Shown: positions 21,101 through 34,139, counted from the first letter of the stretch. The stretch is DNA of 64,000 nucleotides from Marthasterias glacialis (GCA_911728455.2 OU452239.1:12010328-12074327); one strand, 5' to 3'. Notes: a model not told the origin generated them from the sequence alone. Program-made: numbers and translations.

Positions 21101-24052
21101 CTGTATGCGAGATAGTAGTTTTAAGTGCTTGGATAGTTCTTGGGTTTTTGTTCCGGGTGTTCGTCAATCGGTTTGAGACTTTTTAAAACATACTGTTCGG
21201 ATAAAAAAAAAAATAATAATACAAAGTCAATCAAAATGCAAGTTTTTATCATGTTAATTGAAACCGACAGCTGATCAAAATTTACGCGGCAGTTGAGGGG
21301 GGGGGGGGTGGGGGACACACACACACAATAACTTACATAAGGGCAGTCGAGACAAATATTTAGGGGCACGATCATATTTTGTGTTTTAAAAAAATGATTA
21401 TATTTAGTAACATAGCCATTTTAAAAGATAACGTGGTTGTTTTCTTATCTGTTCCACCGTTTTGAAACTTTACTATATTCTGTTAATATCAAAGTTCATT
21501 TTGTGAGAACTTATCTGCGGATCATATCTCACCCATTCCGTTTTACATTACATCTACAATACATTACAAAGTTACTACTACACAGGTCTATGTTTTAAAT
21601 TGAACCAAAGAAAATGAACGGACTTAGTACCAGTTTAGGACCGTAAGGTTGTTGGTTTTAAATTACAACGTGAAATAACCATCTCTTCAATGACGTCAAC
21701 TTTCTGTTACACGTCATGATTATGACCACATACTCGATTCCTGGTGTCTGTTTGTTACTAAAGAACTAGACATCAACCATTTTTGTGGTCAGAAGACCAA
21801 CAAGTGGTAAATAAAACCCAGAGCAGACACGACTACGCTCGGAGGTCAGTTGAATAAAGAAAAACTTAAGGGCCAAAGAAATTGAACTAAAATTGTCCGT
21901 TGTCTGTCCACCATCCCTGAAAAACCCCAAGCAGTTGCACCGGTCTGTACACGAGATTGAGATCATTAAATGTTCCACCTGCATCAAACAAAAATAAACA
22001 GTAACGAATAATTAATCATTTATGTAAAACAAGATAAAAACTAAGCAAACAAACAAACAAACAAACAAACAAACAAACAAACAAACAAACAAACAAACAA
22101 ACAAACAAACAACCCAACAAACAAACAATAAACAAACAAACTAATTAACTAACAAAAAAATACTTAACAAACAAACAACCCAAAAACAAACAAACAAACA
22201 AGCAACAAACCAGATTTATATACAAAATAAAGAAGAAACCAATTGTAAATTACAAAACGATCAAAGGAATCCCAAACATCAATAGAGGAAATGTAGAAAA
22301 CCATATTATCAGAAGAAAAAGAAGAAGATAATAATAATACAAAAATAATATTAAAAAGACAATCGGTACAATAACGTGAATTCCTTGAGATTCCATTAGA
22401 TGCCCAGAGCTCCGTATCTTTATTGATTTTGGCGATTGAATAAATACCTCTTTGTTTTTATTCAGTGACCAATTTCACCGGCATGAAAACAAATATTCAA
22501 AAGTTGTTTTGATTACATGATGATGGATGGTGATCGGCTTTGAACGCTTAATCCATGCCATATGTTCATGCGCCTTTAAACTTAATTTTATGGATTTTTT
22601 TGTTTGTTTAACCAGCTACGCTTATACTTCCCACAAAATGAAACCCTTCTTTTAGAACTGACATGGGTCACACTGTTTCCATCGGTTGGATAGGTTCACC
22701 ATTGTTCCGTGTGGATTTGTATAACTGGGAAGAAACAGTTCTGTTACATAAACAAACGTAATAACCCCGTAATTAAATTTAAACCTGTATTGTGACGTGA
22801 CGTAACCTAAAAGCCTGATTACACTTTGGTATTTTGTGTCCGTTCAACAACATGTAGTTCCAATCCAAATAGGATGCACCTTTGTTTTTTTAGTTTTTAA
22901 TTATTGACCCGCAATTACAGTAAAAACAGTATTTAATATGGATGTTGCTGTTTTTTTGTACAATGAATCCAACTTTCATTATCCACGAAAACAGTTTATT
23001 TTAAGTGGTGCGCAATGATTTGTCTACTCGGTGTTAGGACGCTGTTAAAATCCATGCGTTGTGTGTTGAGTACCGTTTTTCCGTGCACTGTAGTGGTAGC
23101 CATTAATCTTTCATTGTTATGTTGCTGTACTTGCACTATGCAACCCGCCCACTGTATAACTTTTTTTGTACATCACTCAGCTTGTTGCAGACAACTTGTA
23201 GCAGTGAAAGTATTCGTGTATCTGGTGAGTAAACTTTCGTTTTGTTTTCTTAAGACTAAGTTTTATGTGTATATTTCACAGTTTCCTGACTCTAAAAGTC
23301 CGTGTCATCGTGTTATTGTTTAAACTGTGTAAGAGCTAGTTAATATGCCTCAGGTAATACGCAGTGTGTAGGTTACGGTTTATCAGTTTGCCGAGCGCAG
23401 AAGAAACTATTTTGACGGGGTAAATGATGTTTACTGTACATACTCAACCTCGAATTGCCCATCCCTCTGGTGTTGTGCAAGTTATTATGTCTTGATGACC
23501 GTAGGTTTTGATGACTGTTTTGATTCTGTGAGTATTCGTGTAGGTTTTACAACTGTAGCTCAAACAGCTCGACTTTCCAACAAAATAAAATAAATAACAG
23601 ATTAAAATAGCACTTGATGTAGTTTGGCGACCCACCTGATTTATTATTTTTTTAATTGTCAAAAATGGCTTTTCCAGCTGCCACTTTATCTCCCCTAATT
23701 TTGGTCAAATTATACCCTTCTCTGTGCAGAAAGATTGACAGAATAATACAGAGAGGGACAGACACTTTGAATGATTACAAAGTGTCGAAATCATGAAAAA
23801 ATAAGCCATTTTTACGTGAACGTTGGGCTTGACAACGCTACTCGCTAAACGCCACTTAGTTCGTTTGGGCATGAATGCGCGAAAGTTCCGGCCGCGCGAT
23901 GAAATGTTCGCTTGAATGTTCTTTTTAAAGGTCAATAATTACTGTTTCAGATACCAATTCCTCGAGAGGAATATTAGAAAAGGAAATAAAGTCCAGCATC
24001 CTCTCAAAAATCCCTTAGAAAGTAGCAGTCGGATTTGGAAACTTTTCCTCAC
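21101..24052. other. Region without a recognised gene
   Basis: Contains a G-run with an AC repeat at about 21297-21327 and the (CAAA)n tract. Further 3' exons of the minus-strand candidate gene, if it is real, should lie here; none could be identified with confidence. Confidence 0.4.
22045..22205 (+). repeat. (CAAA)n microsatellite
   Basis: About 60 bases of pure CAAA units, then interrupted units to about 22205. Confidence 0.95.
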
Positions 24053-24545
24053 CTTGGATTGTAGTAGAACAACGAGCAACTTGTTGGCTTGTTGCTCTCG
24101 TCGCAAAGACATATCATTCCCTGGACTTTGCAATCTATGGATCAAAAACAAATAGATAATTATTCAAAAATAACATTTTGACCAAAGATTTCCAAAGTGC
24201 TTGAAACAAAAATGCACCTCACATTACGAGTGAAAACATAATCTAAAAGCTGCCGTCAAAACTATTAAGTGAAAGTTTTAAGCAGATAAAAGAGCTCAGC
24301 ACCAACAAAATAAAATACCACAATGAGACAAATCTATCTTAAAAACTGCAATAGGAGGTTGTTTTTGATTTTGTAAAAGACTTGAAACGGAACAGGGGAA
24401 AAAACATCTTACAAGGCTTTTCCTGTCCCCGCAGATTCCTTAAAAACGGCATGTTTTCGTCTGACGGGAAGTCCAGCGGTAACGCCGTTACAAGCAGAAC
24501 TGTGTAAGCAATACACACGGCGAGCAGCACTGTTTTTGTCGACAT
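24053..24545 (-). CDS. Putative secreted peptide precursor, 5' exons
   Basis: On the minus strand an ATG at 24545 (AAACATGT) opens an exon to 24413 coding a strong signal peptide, MSTKTVLLAVCIAYTVLLVTA, then LPLDFPSDENMPFLRNLRGQ and EKP, and ends at a GTAAGA donor. A phase-matched second exon (24120 to 24053) between a TCCAG acceptor and GTGAGG donor would add W-NDMSLRREQQANKLLVVLL-QSK. The dibasic RR before EQQ is a possible convertase site, as in peptide hormone precursors. The second exon is much less sure than the first, and no 3' end was found. I do not recognise the family. Two related, decayed exons lie upstream (24795-24882 and 25215-25293). Confidence 0.5.
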
Positions 24546-24664
24546 GTTTACTCTAGTTAGCACGCTACTTTTTCCTCTGTAACAGAACAATATGAACAGT
24601 TTTAGTAAAAATTATCAAGTCAAACCTTTAAAGCAAAGCCTACAAAAATGGCATGCAAAGATTT

Positions 24665-24733
24665 GTTTTATTTCTTATTTAATTATTTATTTTTTATTTA
24701 TTTATTTATTAATTAATTTATTTATTTATTTAC

Positions 24734-24768
<35 letters not shown>

Positions 24769-24790
24769 TATATATTTTTTTTTTTTTTTT
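24665..24790 (+). repeat. (ATTT)n microsatellite and T/G homopolymers
   Basis: A run of TTTA units, then T and G homopolymers to about 24800. It separates the intact signal-peptide exon from its nearest copy. Confidence 0.9.
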
Positions 24791-24794
24791 GGGG

Positions 24795-24882
24795 GGGGGG
24801 CTTCCGTTTTTTGGATCAGCAACAACGCAGTTACGTGCAAAAAAGCAATTCCTGCCGCACGCGGCGCTGTTTTTTGTGACAT
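24795..24882 (-). pseudogene. Diverged copy 2 of the signal-peptide exon
   Basis: From ATG at 24882 the minus strand codes MSQKTAPRAAGIAF, then VTALLLIQ, aligning with MSTKTVLLAVCIAY and VTALPLD of the intact exon. It runs into a homopolymer G/T tract (24778-24798) and has no donor. Confidence 0.5.
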
Positions 24883-25214
24883 ATTCTGTAGTCCGGTTCT
24901 GGCACGGGTCCTTTTTTTTTTTTTTTTTTTTGCTCGTTGAGGATATGAGAAAATGTCCTCGGTCTCACTCTTCCCAGTTGCAATCACTGATTCATCCGGT
25001 CTCTATATTCGCCCGAATAACCAAGCCGAATGACATACCCGCAATCACGGACAATACTTTGTACAACTACAGTTTTATGAGTTTCAAGTCGACCGTTAAT
25101 GGAGTGTCACTGAATCGGACAGCGCTATCATTATTTTTCCAAACCATTATAGTGAATGTTAATGAATTTTCAGAGCCACGGCCACAATAATGGCGCGCAA
25201 AAGCTTCTCATGAG

Positions 25215-25293
25215 GTTAACTAGCAGTAAACACCGTCACGGATAGAGGATTGAAAGCGATACACGTGGCGCACAGCGTTGTTTTAGTTGACGT
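25215..25293 (-). pseudogene. Decayed copy 3 of the signal-peptide exon
   Basis: From position 25293 the minus strand aligns codon by codon with the intact exon, about 62 percent of bases over 72 positions by my count. The start is ACG instead of ATG and the frame hits TAA after 25 codons. Encoded relic: TSTKTTLCATCIAF. Confidence 0.5.
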
Positions 25294-26640
25294 GTTTGAT
25301 CCGGTAAGCATTATAATTCTTCTAATGACGAGTATTACAACCATAAAATCATCTGCGAACTTTAAAAGCCAAACCCACAAATTATAATTAGTTATCCCAT
25401 TTTGTTCTGGTAAGGACTCTAAATTAAGTTTGTTTAGTTAAATACAATGTGGATGTTGTCAAAATAAGACAGGAAACATAAAGGGGAAACTCACTGAGAA
25501 TAATTTGGAAGGCATGATTACGCAGTGAGTGTTCCAGCTGGGCTATGATACAATTTAGATTAATAGAAAGGTAAATAGCACATAGAGTGGAGTGTTATTT
25601 ACTGTTCAGAAATGTGAATCATTCGAACGTCTTCTGTTAACATTGTTTACAGTCATCTACGGTGACATTAACTTGTATGCCAGTTGGATTTGATTCACTC
25701 GAAGTTTAAGATCTATCCACGTTGATCTTCGGACTAACTTACTCATGTGGATTTGTGGATGTCCCTCCCCCCCCCCCGTGGTTTTTACGCTGGTGGTCTA
25801 TTGCTGATTGCGCTCACCGGATAGCTAAATTCAATCGAGCGTTAAAATGTGACGCGTTAGCATTCTCGGCACGTGCCACCCCGCCGTAACAATGAGATAC
25901 CCCCTAGTAATGTATTAAAACCCCGGACAATTCCCGTGAGTGGGGGCATTGCCGGCTGCATTATTCAACAAGGATGAGCGAATATCGCCCGAGATAAAGG
26001 TTCCGCATAGCTTTTCAAAACACCTTTTATCACGCCTAAGCTAACCAATAAAATGCTTGTTTGTCATGGAGAGATCCTGGTCAACCGAGAAACGGCAGGG
26101 TTCTTTTATTCTCCGTGTGGAGAGTGGCGGCTGTTTCAACAGCAGGGTAGGTTTGTCTAGTGATCTTGGGGTGTCATCTTAATTATTGCGTAGTTGAACA
26201 GGACGGTGTTATTTATCATGAGTGATTAAATTTAAGGCCATGGTCATTGGTCCGCTGGGAGTTATAAGGGTTAATTTTAATCAGGTCTTCCATTCCCTGT
26301 ATTGATCGATAGGCTTTAATGGTGTACAAATCTTGTGCGTCACATCTGCGAAAAAAATGTCCCAAAGTGGCGCAAGAATAATATGTATATATATATATAT
26401 ATGTCAAAAATAATCTTATCAAAAGAATAATTTTATCAATAGCTAACATTACAGTACATTGTGAATCAAATAAGATTGTCCGATTAGTTGTGATGGTGGT
26501 TGAGAATTCAGCTCAAACTCCCTCTGTCACGTGACTTTTAAATTACGATGCGTATGGGAGAGAACAAAAGACATTGATATTCTAAATGCATAGTGGCGCA
26601 AAACTCTTGACGTCTTGCAGACGAAAGCGTGCGCTATAAA

Positions 26641-26790
26641 CTCTCCCGGGTCAAAATTGACCAAAATTGACTCCCAGGGGAGTCTGACCCATTTCCAGGT
26701 CTGACTGACCCAGACACGGGTTAAACAATTTGACCCATTCCTTGGTCATTTAGATATGAATTCCGGGGTCACACTGACCCAGAAGTGGGA
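26641..26790. repeat. Fold-back-like repeat with GACCC/GGGTC motifs
   Basis: Within 150 bases GGGTC and GACCC motifs occur many times in both orientations (CTGACCCAG, CGGGTTAAA, TTTGACCC), giving multiple possible hairpins. Confidence 0.55.
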
Positions 26791-27170
26791 CAGGCGCCAC
26801 GGGACCCGGAAGCCAACTCAATTCGGACTTCTGGGGTGAAACTGTGTCTCAGTAAGCCTCACATTCATTTCTCGGCTACAACATGTCGATCCCCATAGCC
26901 TGGTGGTAAATCATTACGTCACACTCGTGCGCATCTGCCACACACCCACAGTTTTCGCTACTTGTGGTTCCAAAGTTGACATACGTTACTGTGTTATTTA
27001 AGCAAATAACACTCATTCCTTTGTTCAAATACATTCCTTACGAAAGAAACCGATATTTCTGATAAGATCTTAAGATAAGACACACGTAAAAGGCAAGTCC
27101 TGAAATTGTGTTTTTTTTTTTTACATAAATCACAAAGACAACATGTTTGATGCATTTCCTATGGCTTTCT

Positions 27171-27211
27171 GTGTGAAGTGGGCGTGTGAAGTGGGCGTGT
27201 GAAGTGGGCGT
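27171..27211 (+). repeat. Three tandem copies of a 13-bp unit
   Basis: GTGTGAAGTGGGC occurs three times head to tail. Confidence 0.9.
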
Positions 27212-30200
27212 GACTTACAGTGGAATTACGTTACACTTTACCAAAAGGATATTTAAAATTTGATACAAGAACTATACAATGTTAATGAAATTTATAAAAT
27301 GACAATCTTATAAATATTACACCCCATCATTTTTCCCGTACCCGTCCCTATATCAGCACATCTTTTTGTTGAATGTTCAAAACGAAGCTTACTGTACATT
27401 AGGTTTAAATCGGAGCGGATTTCTTTAACATCTATAAATACGAAACAATTCTACGTCTACGTTTGGCAGGGTTCTTTTCCAGCCCCGCGGGCTTGACTTC
27501 TTCAGGCACTTACTTAAGATTGGATGTACCAGGAGGATATAATGTAAATGAAATTTAAAAATAAACTTATAGCCTAAAATGTCACCCAGCAATTTACACT
27601 GCTAGGCAGAGAGTAGTGTCTCAAAAATATCACAATTACTCGCAAATTTCAGTTGCCGCTCCAATTATTTCATAATTGTTCCTTTCGTTCCATTTATCAC
27701 CTTTTTGTGCAGATCTTCAAAACTAGAATTTCAATCGTGTGACATTTACCACAACCGTCAATGCGAAAGACGCCCAGAGTGCAAACCCTTACGTCACAAT
27801 CACAAATGCTCATCTTTTTATTGATTTATTCATTTTTTCTTTAGAATTGTTGTTTTCATATAGCACAGGCTCGTTATAAATTTGTCAACCGCTGGTGATT
27901 TTTTTTTCTTTTCTTTTTTTACCGAGCAGAAATAAAGATCCAGAACTGACAATATGAACGTAATTCAATAAAGCGTAAAACATCTCACTGCAGTGGAGTT
28001 ATTAAAGCGTTTAAAGGTCATGCTTGATGTAAAATAAAGTAGTAATTTGAGTAACTCGCCCTGCGTACAACGAGGTTAATTAAACCCATCACCATGGACA
28101 TCCCTTGTTCTTTTCAATAGGATTTGAATCAACATGTGCATTATATGCGGTGCATCTGCAATAATCACTATTTGATCCTCACAGAGCGAGATGTAGTTTA
28201 GCCAAAAGCCATAAAATACCACTAATCTGAAGCTATTAACCCCCCAGACATGAATCTTTGATAACTTAATCATCTTATTCGACGTTAATAGGTTCATTTT
28301 AAGGAGCGCTAACATTTCTGTCTTCGTTTTGGGATTGCAGTTTACTCATAGTAGGAGCATAACGGAATCATTGCTGCGCTGCAAACGGATTTAACGCATG
28401 GCGGGGCTTAAGCGTCAAAATCAATGGAGCAAAAAAAATGAAGATTAAGTCTCTGAACAGTGCAACTCTGGAGTTCACAAATTGGGTCCCATGTTACTGA
28501 CAGATCCATTAACATCATTTTCCAAAATGTTTTTCAAGTAATATTGCACTTTATCGCAATGCGAAATGACATCCTGCGGTGATTGCGAGTAAACAAGATG
28601 CAATTAAATTGCGTAAACCGTTTCTCTCTGTCATTTGAAATTGTAACTTCTGTGCGGAGACAAAACCTTTTTTTTGTCATGAAACATAAATTAAAAACAA
28701 GCTAACGCACAAGCAATTAAGCTGTTTGTTGCAGGCCTAATTGAATACATGTCCGCCACGTTTTATTTGCTTTCAATTAAAATGTAAACCTAAAATGTAA
28801 TATTTCACAAAAGACAATTAGTTCTTGTCTGTCAGTCACGATCTTTGCCAGCACAGATAAGTGCTCAAAAACTGATCAGCCGTAGGTTCAAATTATAAAG
28901 GACTCTATGGCAATACAAACAGTGTGATATAAGTGATGGGGAGTGCAGATAAAGAGTCGCCAACCTAACTTAGTCTGTAAATCTAGTCGAAGTTGCTAAA
29001 AACCAAAGTAAGCAACCGTGATTTAGGGCGGTCTTCAAACGTTTTCTTGACTCTGACGGTCTTTCACATGGAAATGTGAGGTTTAAGTAGTCCTAAAACC
29101 GGTAAACTATAAATAGTGAGCTTTCAGATTGAAACCAATTTTGCGGTGTAAACTTAAATTTACAAATCCTGTCCTGTACTTTGTATTTCAAGTGATGAAG
29201 GAGTTAGCTTCCAATATACTACCAACCCCTACTCCCACCAGGACACATGTTTATCGACCCGATCCATCGAGGAATCACCCATGTTCTTGTTTTTTGGACT
29301 ATTTTAAGCGGCGTATTGGTTCTGTAGGCAGAAGTGAACTGATGACGTCCTCGTTCTGTCACATCACCCGGATCCCCACGGCTAAAGTCATCGGTGTCAA
29401 CGGGTGAACATGCCCACTAATGTCGAGAAAACCTCCTTGCATTTCACATTTTGATGATGTCCGACTTCTTTTGATTGAGTGTCACTACTGCGCAACTCAA
29501 ACAACATTGTGAATGCGGTCAATATTGCGACGTTTGGGGGCATTCTCACTTTCGAAGTTCCATTTGTTGCTTCCGCTCAACCTTTCAATTTGCAATCGCG
29601 CTTCATATAATATTCATGTTCGCGCCCATTGCCGGGAGATTTCATTGTTCATGCTGTGTGAAATAATACTAATATTAGGCTCAATAGTTGCCAATGAGGG
29701 CCAAGTCACGTTCTACGGCCCGAAGCTCCATTACCGTTGCCACACATGAACAAGAGCATGCAGTCGCAATGTATTAACTCTTAAGATAGAGTTAAGAAAA
29801 AGGGAAAACTGGAATTGGAATTGCAATTGTAAGGAGACAAAATGGAGTGGGGATGACATGGGAACGGCGAAAAGGGGGAACGAAAGAAACGTCCCGCGGG
29901 TCGCAAGTCACAGTTGTCAGGCTGACAAAAACCTACAGAACTCCAGCACGGTATACGGCCATTAATTTGTGTCGAAAATTTGTTACAAAAAAACAATAAA
30001 ATAAAAAAAAAACACGTTATCATGATACAAAAAAAAAATAAAACAAATAAAAAAATAAAAAATCTAGCCATCTAACCCCGCCCTTCCCCCACACCCGGTT
30101 TTGTTATAAAACTCAAGTTGAATGGAACACAAAGGGCTAGACGATTTCTATAAATACCCGTTACTTTCGTTGTAATTAATCTATACCAACATTGAAAGCA

Positions 30201-32585
30201 GCAAGGGTATTACAGAATATTTCCTTTTAGAAATATTGCACTACATCATTATTCACGCCACTGTATCCATGACAAACCTGACAAAAACCCTTCATAACGA
30301 CAACAAGTAAACCAAATATTTTTTAATTGGCAGCGAATCAATCAAAATGGCTGACGCAAATCCGCTCTGTCACTCACTCGGAGTTTCAGATAATAATTTG
30401 ATGGAGAATGGGTCTGTTTAATTACGGAGCCGTTTCATCCTTGGAGATGTCCCCGCGTTTAAGATAATGTGCAGTTCCCAAAATTGTTTGTTTTTCTTTC
30501 GGCTTTCCGTAATGAACATTACTTCTTCGCGCACCGACGATGCTTCCCAAATGCAAGATTCCCAATTCTCCAGACAAGCTTTTCTTAACTTCGTCGCTCT
30601 GTCATCAAGCTCAGCCCTCTACATCCTTCATCACCTGTCACTGCCAGTGAGAGACACCCGTTTATTTTCCTTGCCAAATTGTTCACTTTTCCCCAATCCA
30701 CTCCGGTGTTTGTCTTGCGCGTAATTTTGACAGACGACCTTTAAAGGAGAAGTGCCTCGTTGTTTTTTTGACAGGGGAAGTTAATCCCTCGTCTCCTTCG
30801 TGTGCCTTGCCGAGGTCTGAAGTTGACGACCAATTCCATTATCTAGCCCCACGTGTGATATCCACCACTGTAGCGCCAGTAGCCAATGCGGTGGACCTCA
30901 ATCTTTGAAGCCCTTTTGCTCTGGTTCCATTGATTCACTCAACAATGACCAGTCTTTCCAGTCCATCCTTTGTGATGACATGCTCAACAAAATTCCTGAT
31001 CGTTCTCATCAGATCCCTGCATTCTCCGATCATGTCCAGTATTTGCACATTTTGAGATGTAAATTAATCACTATCTGGTAGTTTAAAAAACAAAATACCA
31101 TTCAACCAATCAGTGAAGCTTTCAAAAGTGTGATGATAACATTCGCAGCAAAGACCGGTTTATTTTTTAATTTTTATTCATTAATTTATTTAATTATTAT
31201 GATTTATTTTGTTTTACTTTGTGCACAATTATGTTGGGCTTATTTCAATTGCGGCAACGTAAATAAGAAGCATTTATTTAGGACATGCTATTTTCTTGTC
31301 TGTGACAGTTTCCAGACGGAATTGTTCCTCTTGAGGGACTTGTATGAACTGTCTAATAGTCGAACTTTCAGACTAAAAATGTGTTCAACTTTTTTTTGCT
31401 CTCATTCTTTTTTTTCGTTAACCAATCTCGTACTCTGTCTTTAAGCTGACGACAAATTGGCCACGGAGTACATGTCATATCTGTCAGCGAGGCCAAGATG
31501 ATTTTTCGATTGAACGCTAAATAAGGCACAAATGATAGAGGTCTCGGTAATTGTGGGTTTTTTTTTCTTCTTTTTTTTCTTCTTTCTTTTTTGCATGTCT
31601 ATTTTCAAACAGCGCAATCAATACGTCTGATCCAGAGACTAGTATCCGAAATAATCTTGCCAATCAAAGTTCTTTCTCTGTTCCTCCATTTTTTGTTCAT
31701 CTTCAAAATGATCCCAGGCACGCTTTGAGACTGTCTGGTTGTTGTTGTTGTTGTGAGGATTTTAGCTCTGCTGTTAAAAAACTTGCCATTTTGGCGTCAT
31801 GGTAAGTCAGTCTTTCACGAAGGAGGGCAATTGGACTGGCCCGATTCACAGTTAATTCAGCTAAAGAATGGTGACACCATTAACCTCAATCTCAACAAGT
31901 CCCCGGTTGAAAATTCCAGTTTGAGATCTTATAAAAGGTCCGTATACGCTCAGCAATTACCTTCAAATTTAGCTTTTTCAATTTGGTCAAGCACGCACAA
32001 TCAAAAACACTGTTAGGATCAAATTGATAAAATCTGGAAGTAGATGTTTATTGCTTATGAGCGACCATTAGTACAGTTTCGTTTTTCATAACCACTGCTA
32101 ACCCCAGGCGAAGCAAAATGCACGCTTATACTTGCCCGGGGTCCTTTAGCAAGTTGGGGTCAAATTGATAGAAAGTGTATAAGTAGACGTTGATTGCTTA
32201 CAGCGCGACCCTTGTGAACAATCTGATACAGTCTATATACAGACGTTTTTCACTTGCGGAGAAGCCATTCAAAGTTCCTTTTTTATAACCACTGCTTTTT
32301 TTTTTTTTGCAGACCAAAAGGTACGCTACTTTTCTAGCACTTCATGCGTATACGTGAACCTATATATCTCTCAGTGATGTAATTAGTGTATCTCCACTGT
32401 GAGTGCACACTCGCACTGTCAAATCAGTACACACATTTCCCCCCTAGTATTGTAAGCACACACATTTTTGCTCACCGGTAAACACATAAAAGAAAATGGC
32501 CTCCAGGTGTACGGTTGTTGTACTTTTGAGATGATACACACCAATGTATCATTTATAGGATTTGATGCATTGCATGGTGAGGTAT

Positions 32586-33020
32586 CAATGTATATATATT
32601 TGGTTTGCGGTAACACCATGTGATTATATCTACTTTGCCATATACAGTAGATTGTTCTTGTGAGAACTTATCTTGCTATTATTTTACTACCGCGGTGTAG
32701 ATTTCATTCTCCTGATGATGATTATAGAGCAGGCTAGTCGAAACGTTGAGACCAAACTCACTCCGCGGTGGCAAAGTTATCCGAGAAGTCCCCCAAATCC
32801 ACTAAGCGAAAGAGTAGTAGTAGTCCCGGCCGGTTTCCTGTCCCCAGCTAGTACTTAAAAAGCACGACGGTTCTTTTCAGAACTAAGGTGTCTCCCGAAT
32901 TCCGAAATCTACCCCGCGGTAGCAGAATAATAGCAAGACAATTTCTGACAGTGACAAGAACAATCTACTTTAGCAAAGTAGATATAATCACATGGTGTTA
33001 TCGCAAACCAAATATACAAT
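32586..33020. mobile_element. Element with about 120-bp inverted repeats
   Basis: The left arm (about 32586-32705) and right arm (about 32903-33020) are inverted copies sharing TTTGGTTTGCG, TAACACCATGTGATTATATC, AGATTGTTCTTGT, CTTGCTATTATT and CTACCGCGG. The central 200 bases have no ORF but contain CTGATGA and GAAAC motifs (32712-32744) resembling a hammerhead core. Confidence 0.75.
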
Positions 33021-33039
33021 GTATGATTTATTCTGATTA

Positions 33040-33190
33040 GACAAATTGGGGCAATCAGGTTTGCTCAGTGGTTTCTTTCCCTGCCTTTCACCTCTGTGGA
33101 CCCCGGTTTGAATCCCGGACTGGAGCCTTGCATGTGGATTTTTGACACAGAGTAAAAATAAATCCCACAGTCATTTCGAAGATGACAAGT
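33040..33190 (+). mobile_element. tRNA-like SINE fragment, second family
   Basis: Contains CCTTTCACCTCTGTGGACCC and a B-box-like GGTTTGAATCCCGG, followed by AAATAAATCCC. A related copy is at 47520-47705. Confidence 0.55.
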
Positions 33191-33699
33191 TTGTCAGTTA
33201 TTGATATATTTTTGGCCTTTGTAATCCATAACATGTTCCGAGAGATGAAAGCACTTCGGAAAGATGTACGGTTTCGCTCTTGTTTTCCCCCTCACCCGAA
33301 ATCAATGCTTCGTTTCAGACCGATTGATTGGAGTCGCAAAGGGGTCTGCAAATGCTGACGCATTTTGGCACATCCAAAAGACAATCAGTGCAAATCAAGC
33401 GTGCTGTCTGGCGGTTAAATTGTGTCTTTTCAAGAGTTCGCCAGCCAGTTGTTTTGTACCTCAAGTGGTAGAAGTACAGTGTTTGTTTTACAGGGGGAGC
33501 CCATGTAGTACGCGATGTATTTGTATTACGCCTTTAACGTTGTCTTCCGTTATACTGTTAATGACTTGAACTGTACGTTACAAAATCCTCCAAGTTAGGC
33601 TTTGGAAGTTCCCATGGAAGTTATAAACCGTGTTTAAAAACAGCTTATGTTGGGTCAGGAATTTTGTTCGGTTTTCATAATATTACCACCCCCACACAC

Positions 33700-33880
33700 G
33701 TCACGCGGCGACAGTGCCACGTTCACCATTTTGCTTCCGGTAGTCAACGGGTAAGCGTGTTAACGCCGCGTTGCCTAAAATCCCCACTACACTGTATAAC
33801 ACACGGGGACATTGACTGCCAAAATGAGGTAACCAATATTATTGTGATTATGACGTCAGGTGAATTGGGTCAATACGTTC
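33700..33880 (-). repeat. Dispersed repeat D (copy 2)
   Basis: Antisense copy of the repeat at 9937-10094. Read on the minus strand it contains GTCAATGTCCCCGTGTGTTA, ATATTGGTTACC and TTCACCTGACGTCA. Confidence 0.65.
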
Positions 33881-34021
33881 TTATTCTGTTACCAAATCGT
33901 AAGAAGAAGAAATTGACGAAGGAAATCTTTTTCTTGTGGAGATGTTTGATATGAAGACATTACAAAATAACGAAGAAGTTTTAAAAACTAATACTACGTT
34001 TGGACCATATCCGATATTATT

Positions 34022-34139
34022 TTGGTAAGTGATGACACTTTGAAGCCGGAAGTGCAGTGCAACGAATGTTCATGTACATGTGTATGTATACTTTTGTTTT
34101 GCATTGCACTTCCGGCTCAAAAACGTCATCACTTACCAA
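34022..34139. repeat. 118-bp fold-back element
   Basis: Arms at 34022-34061 and 34101-34139 pair over nearly 40 bases (TTGGTAAGTGATGAC and GCCGGAAGTGCA in each arm), with a 40-base loop. This is MITE-like, with no clear target duplication. Confidence 0.8.

Larger units (their letters stand above)
25320..32560. other. Long region without a recognised gene
   Basis: Mostly A/T-rich, low in recognisable repeats. It contains a C-run at 25767-25778, a motif-rich segment at 26641-26790, a 13-bp triple repeat at 27171-27211 and several ATTA-rich non-repeated stretches near 28070-28900. The short ORFs here look random. Confidence 0.4.

Noticed and set aside
21766..21987. Possible 3' exon of the minus-strand peptide gene after a good TTTGATGCAG acceptor
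   Set aside because: The acceptor is strong, but none of the three frames gives a convincing peptide or processing site, so it was not joined.
22045..22205. CRISPR-like regular array
   Set aside because: Simple CAAA microsatellite with no spacers, in animal DNA.
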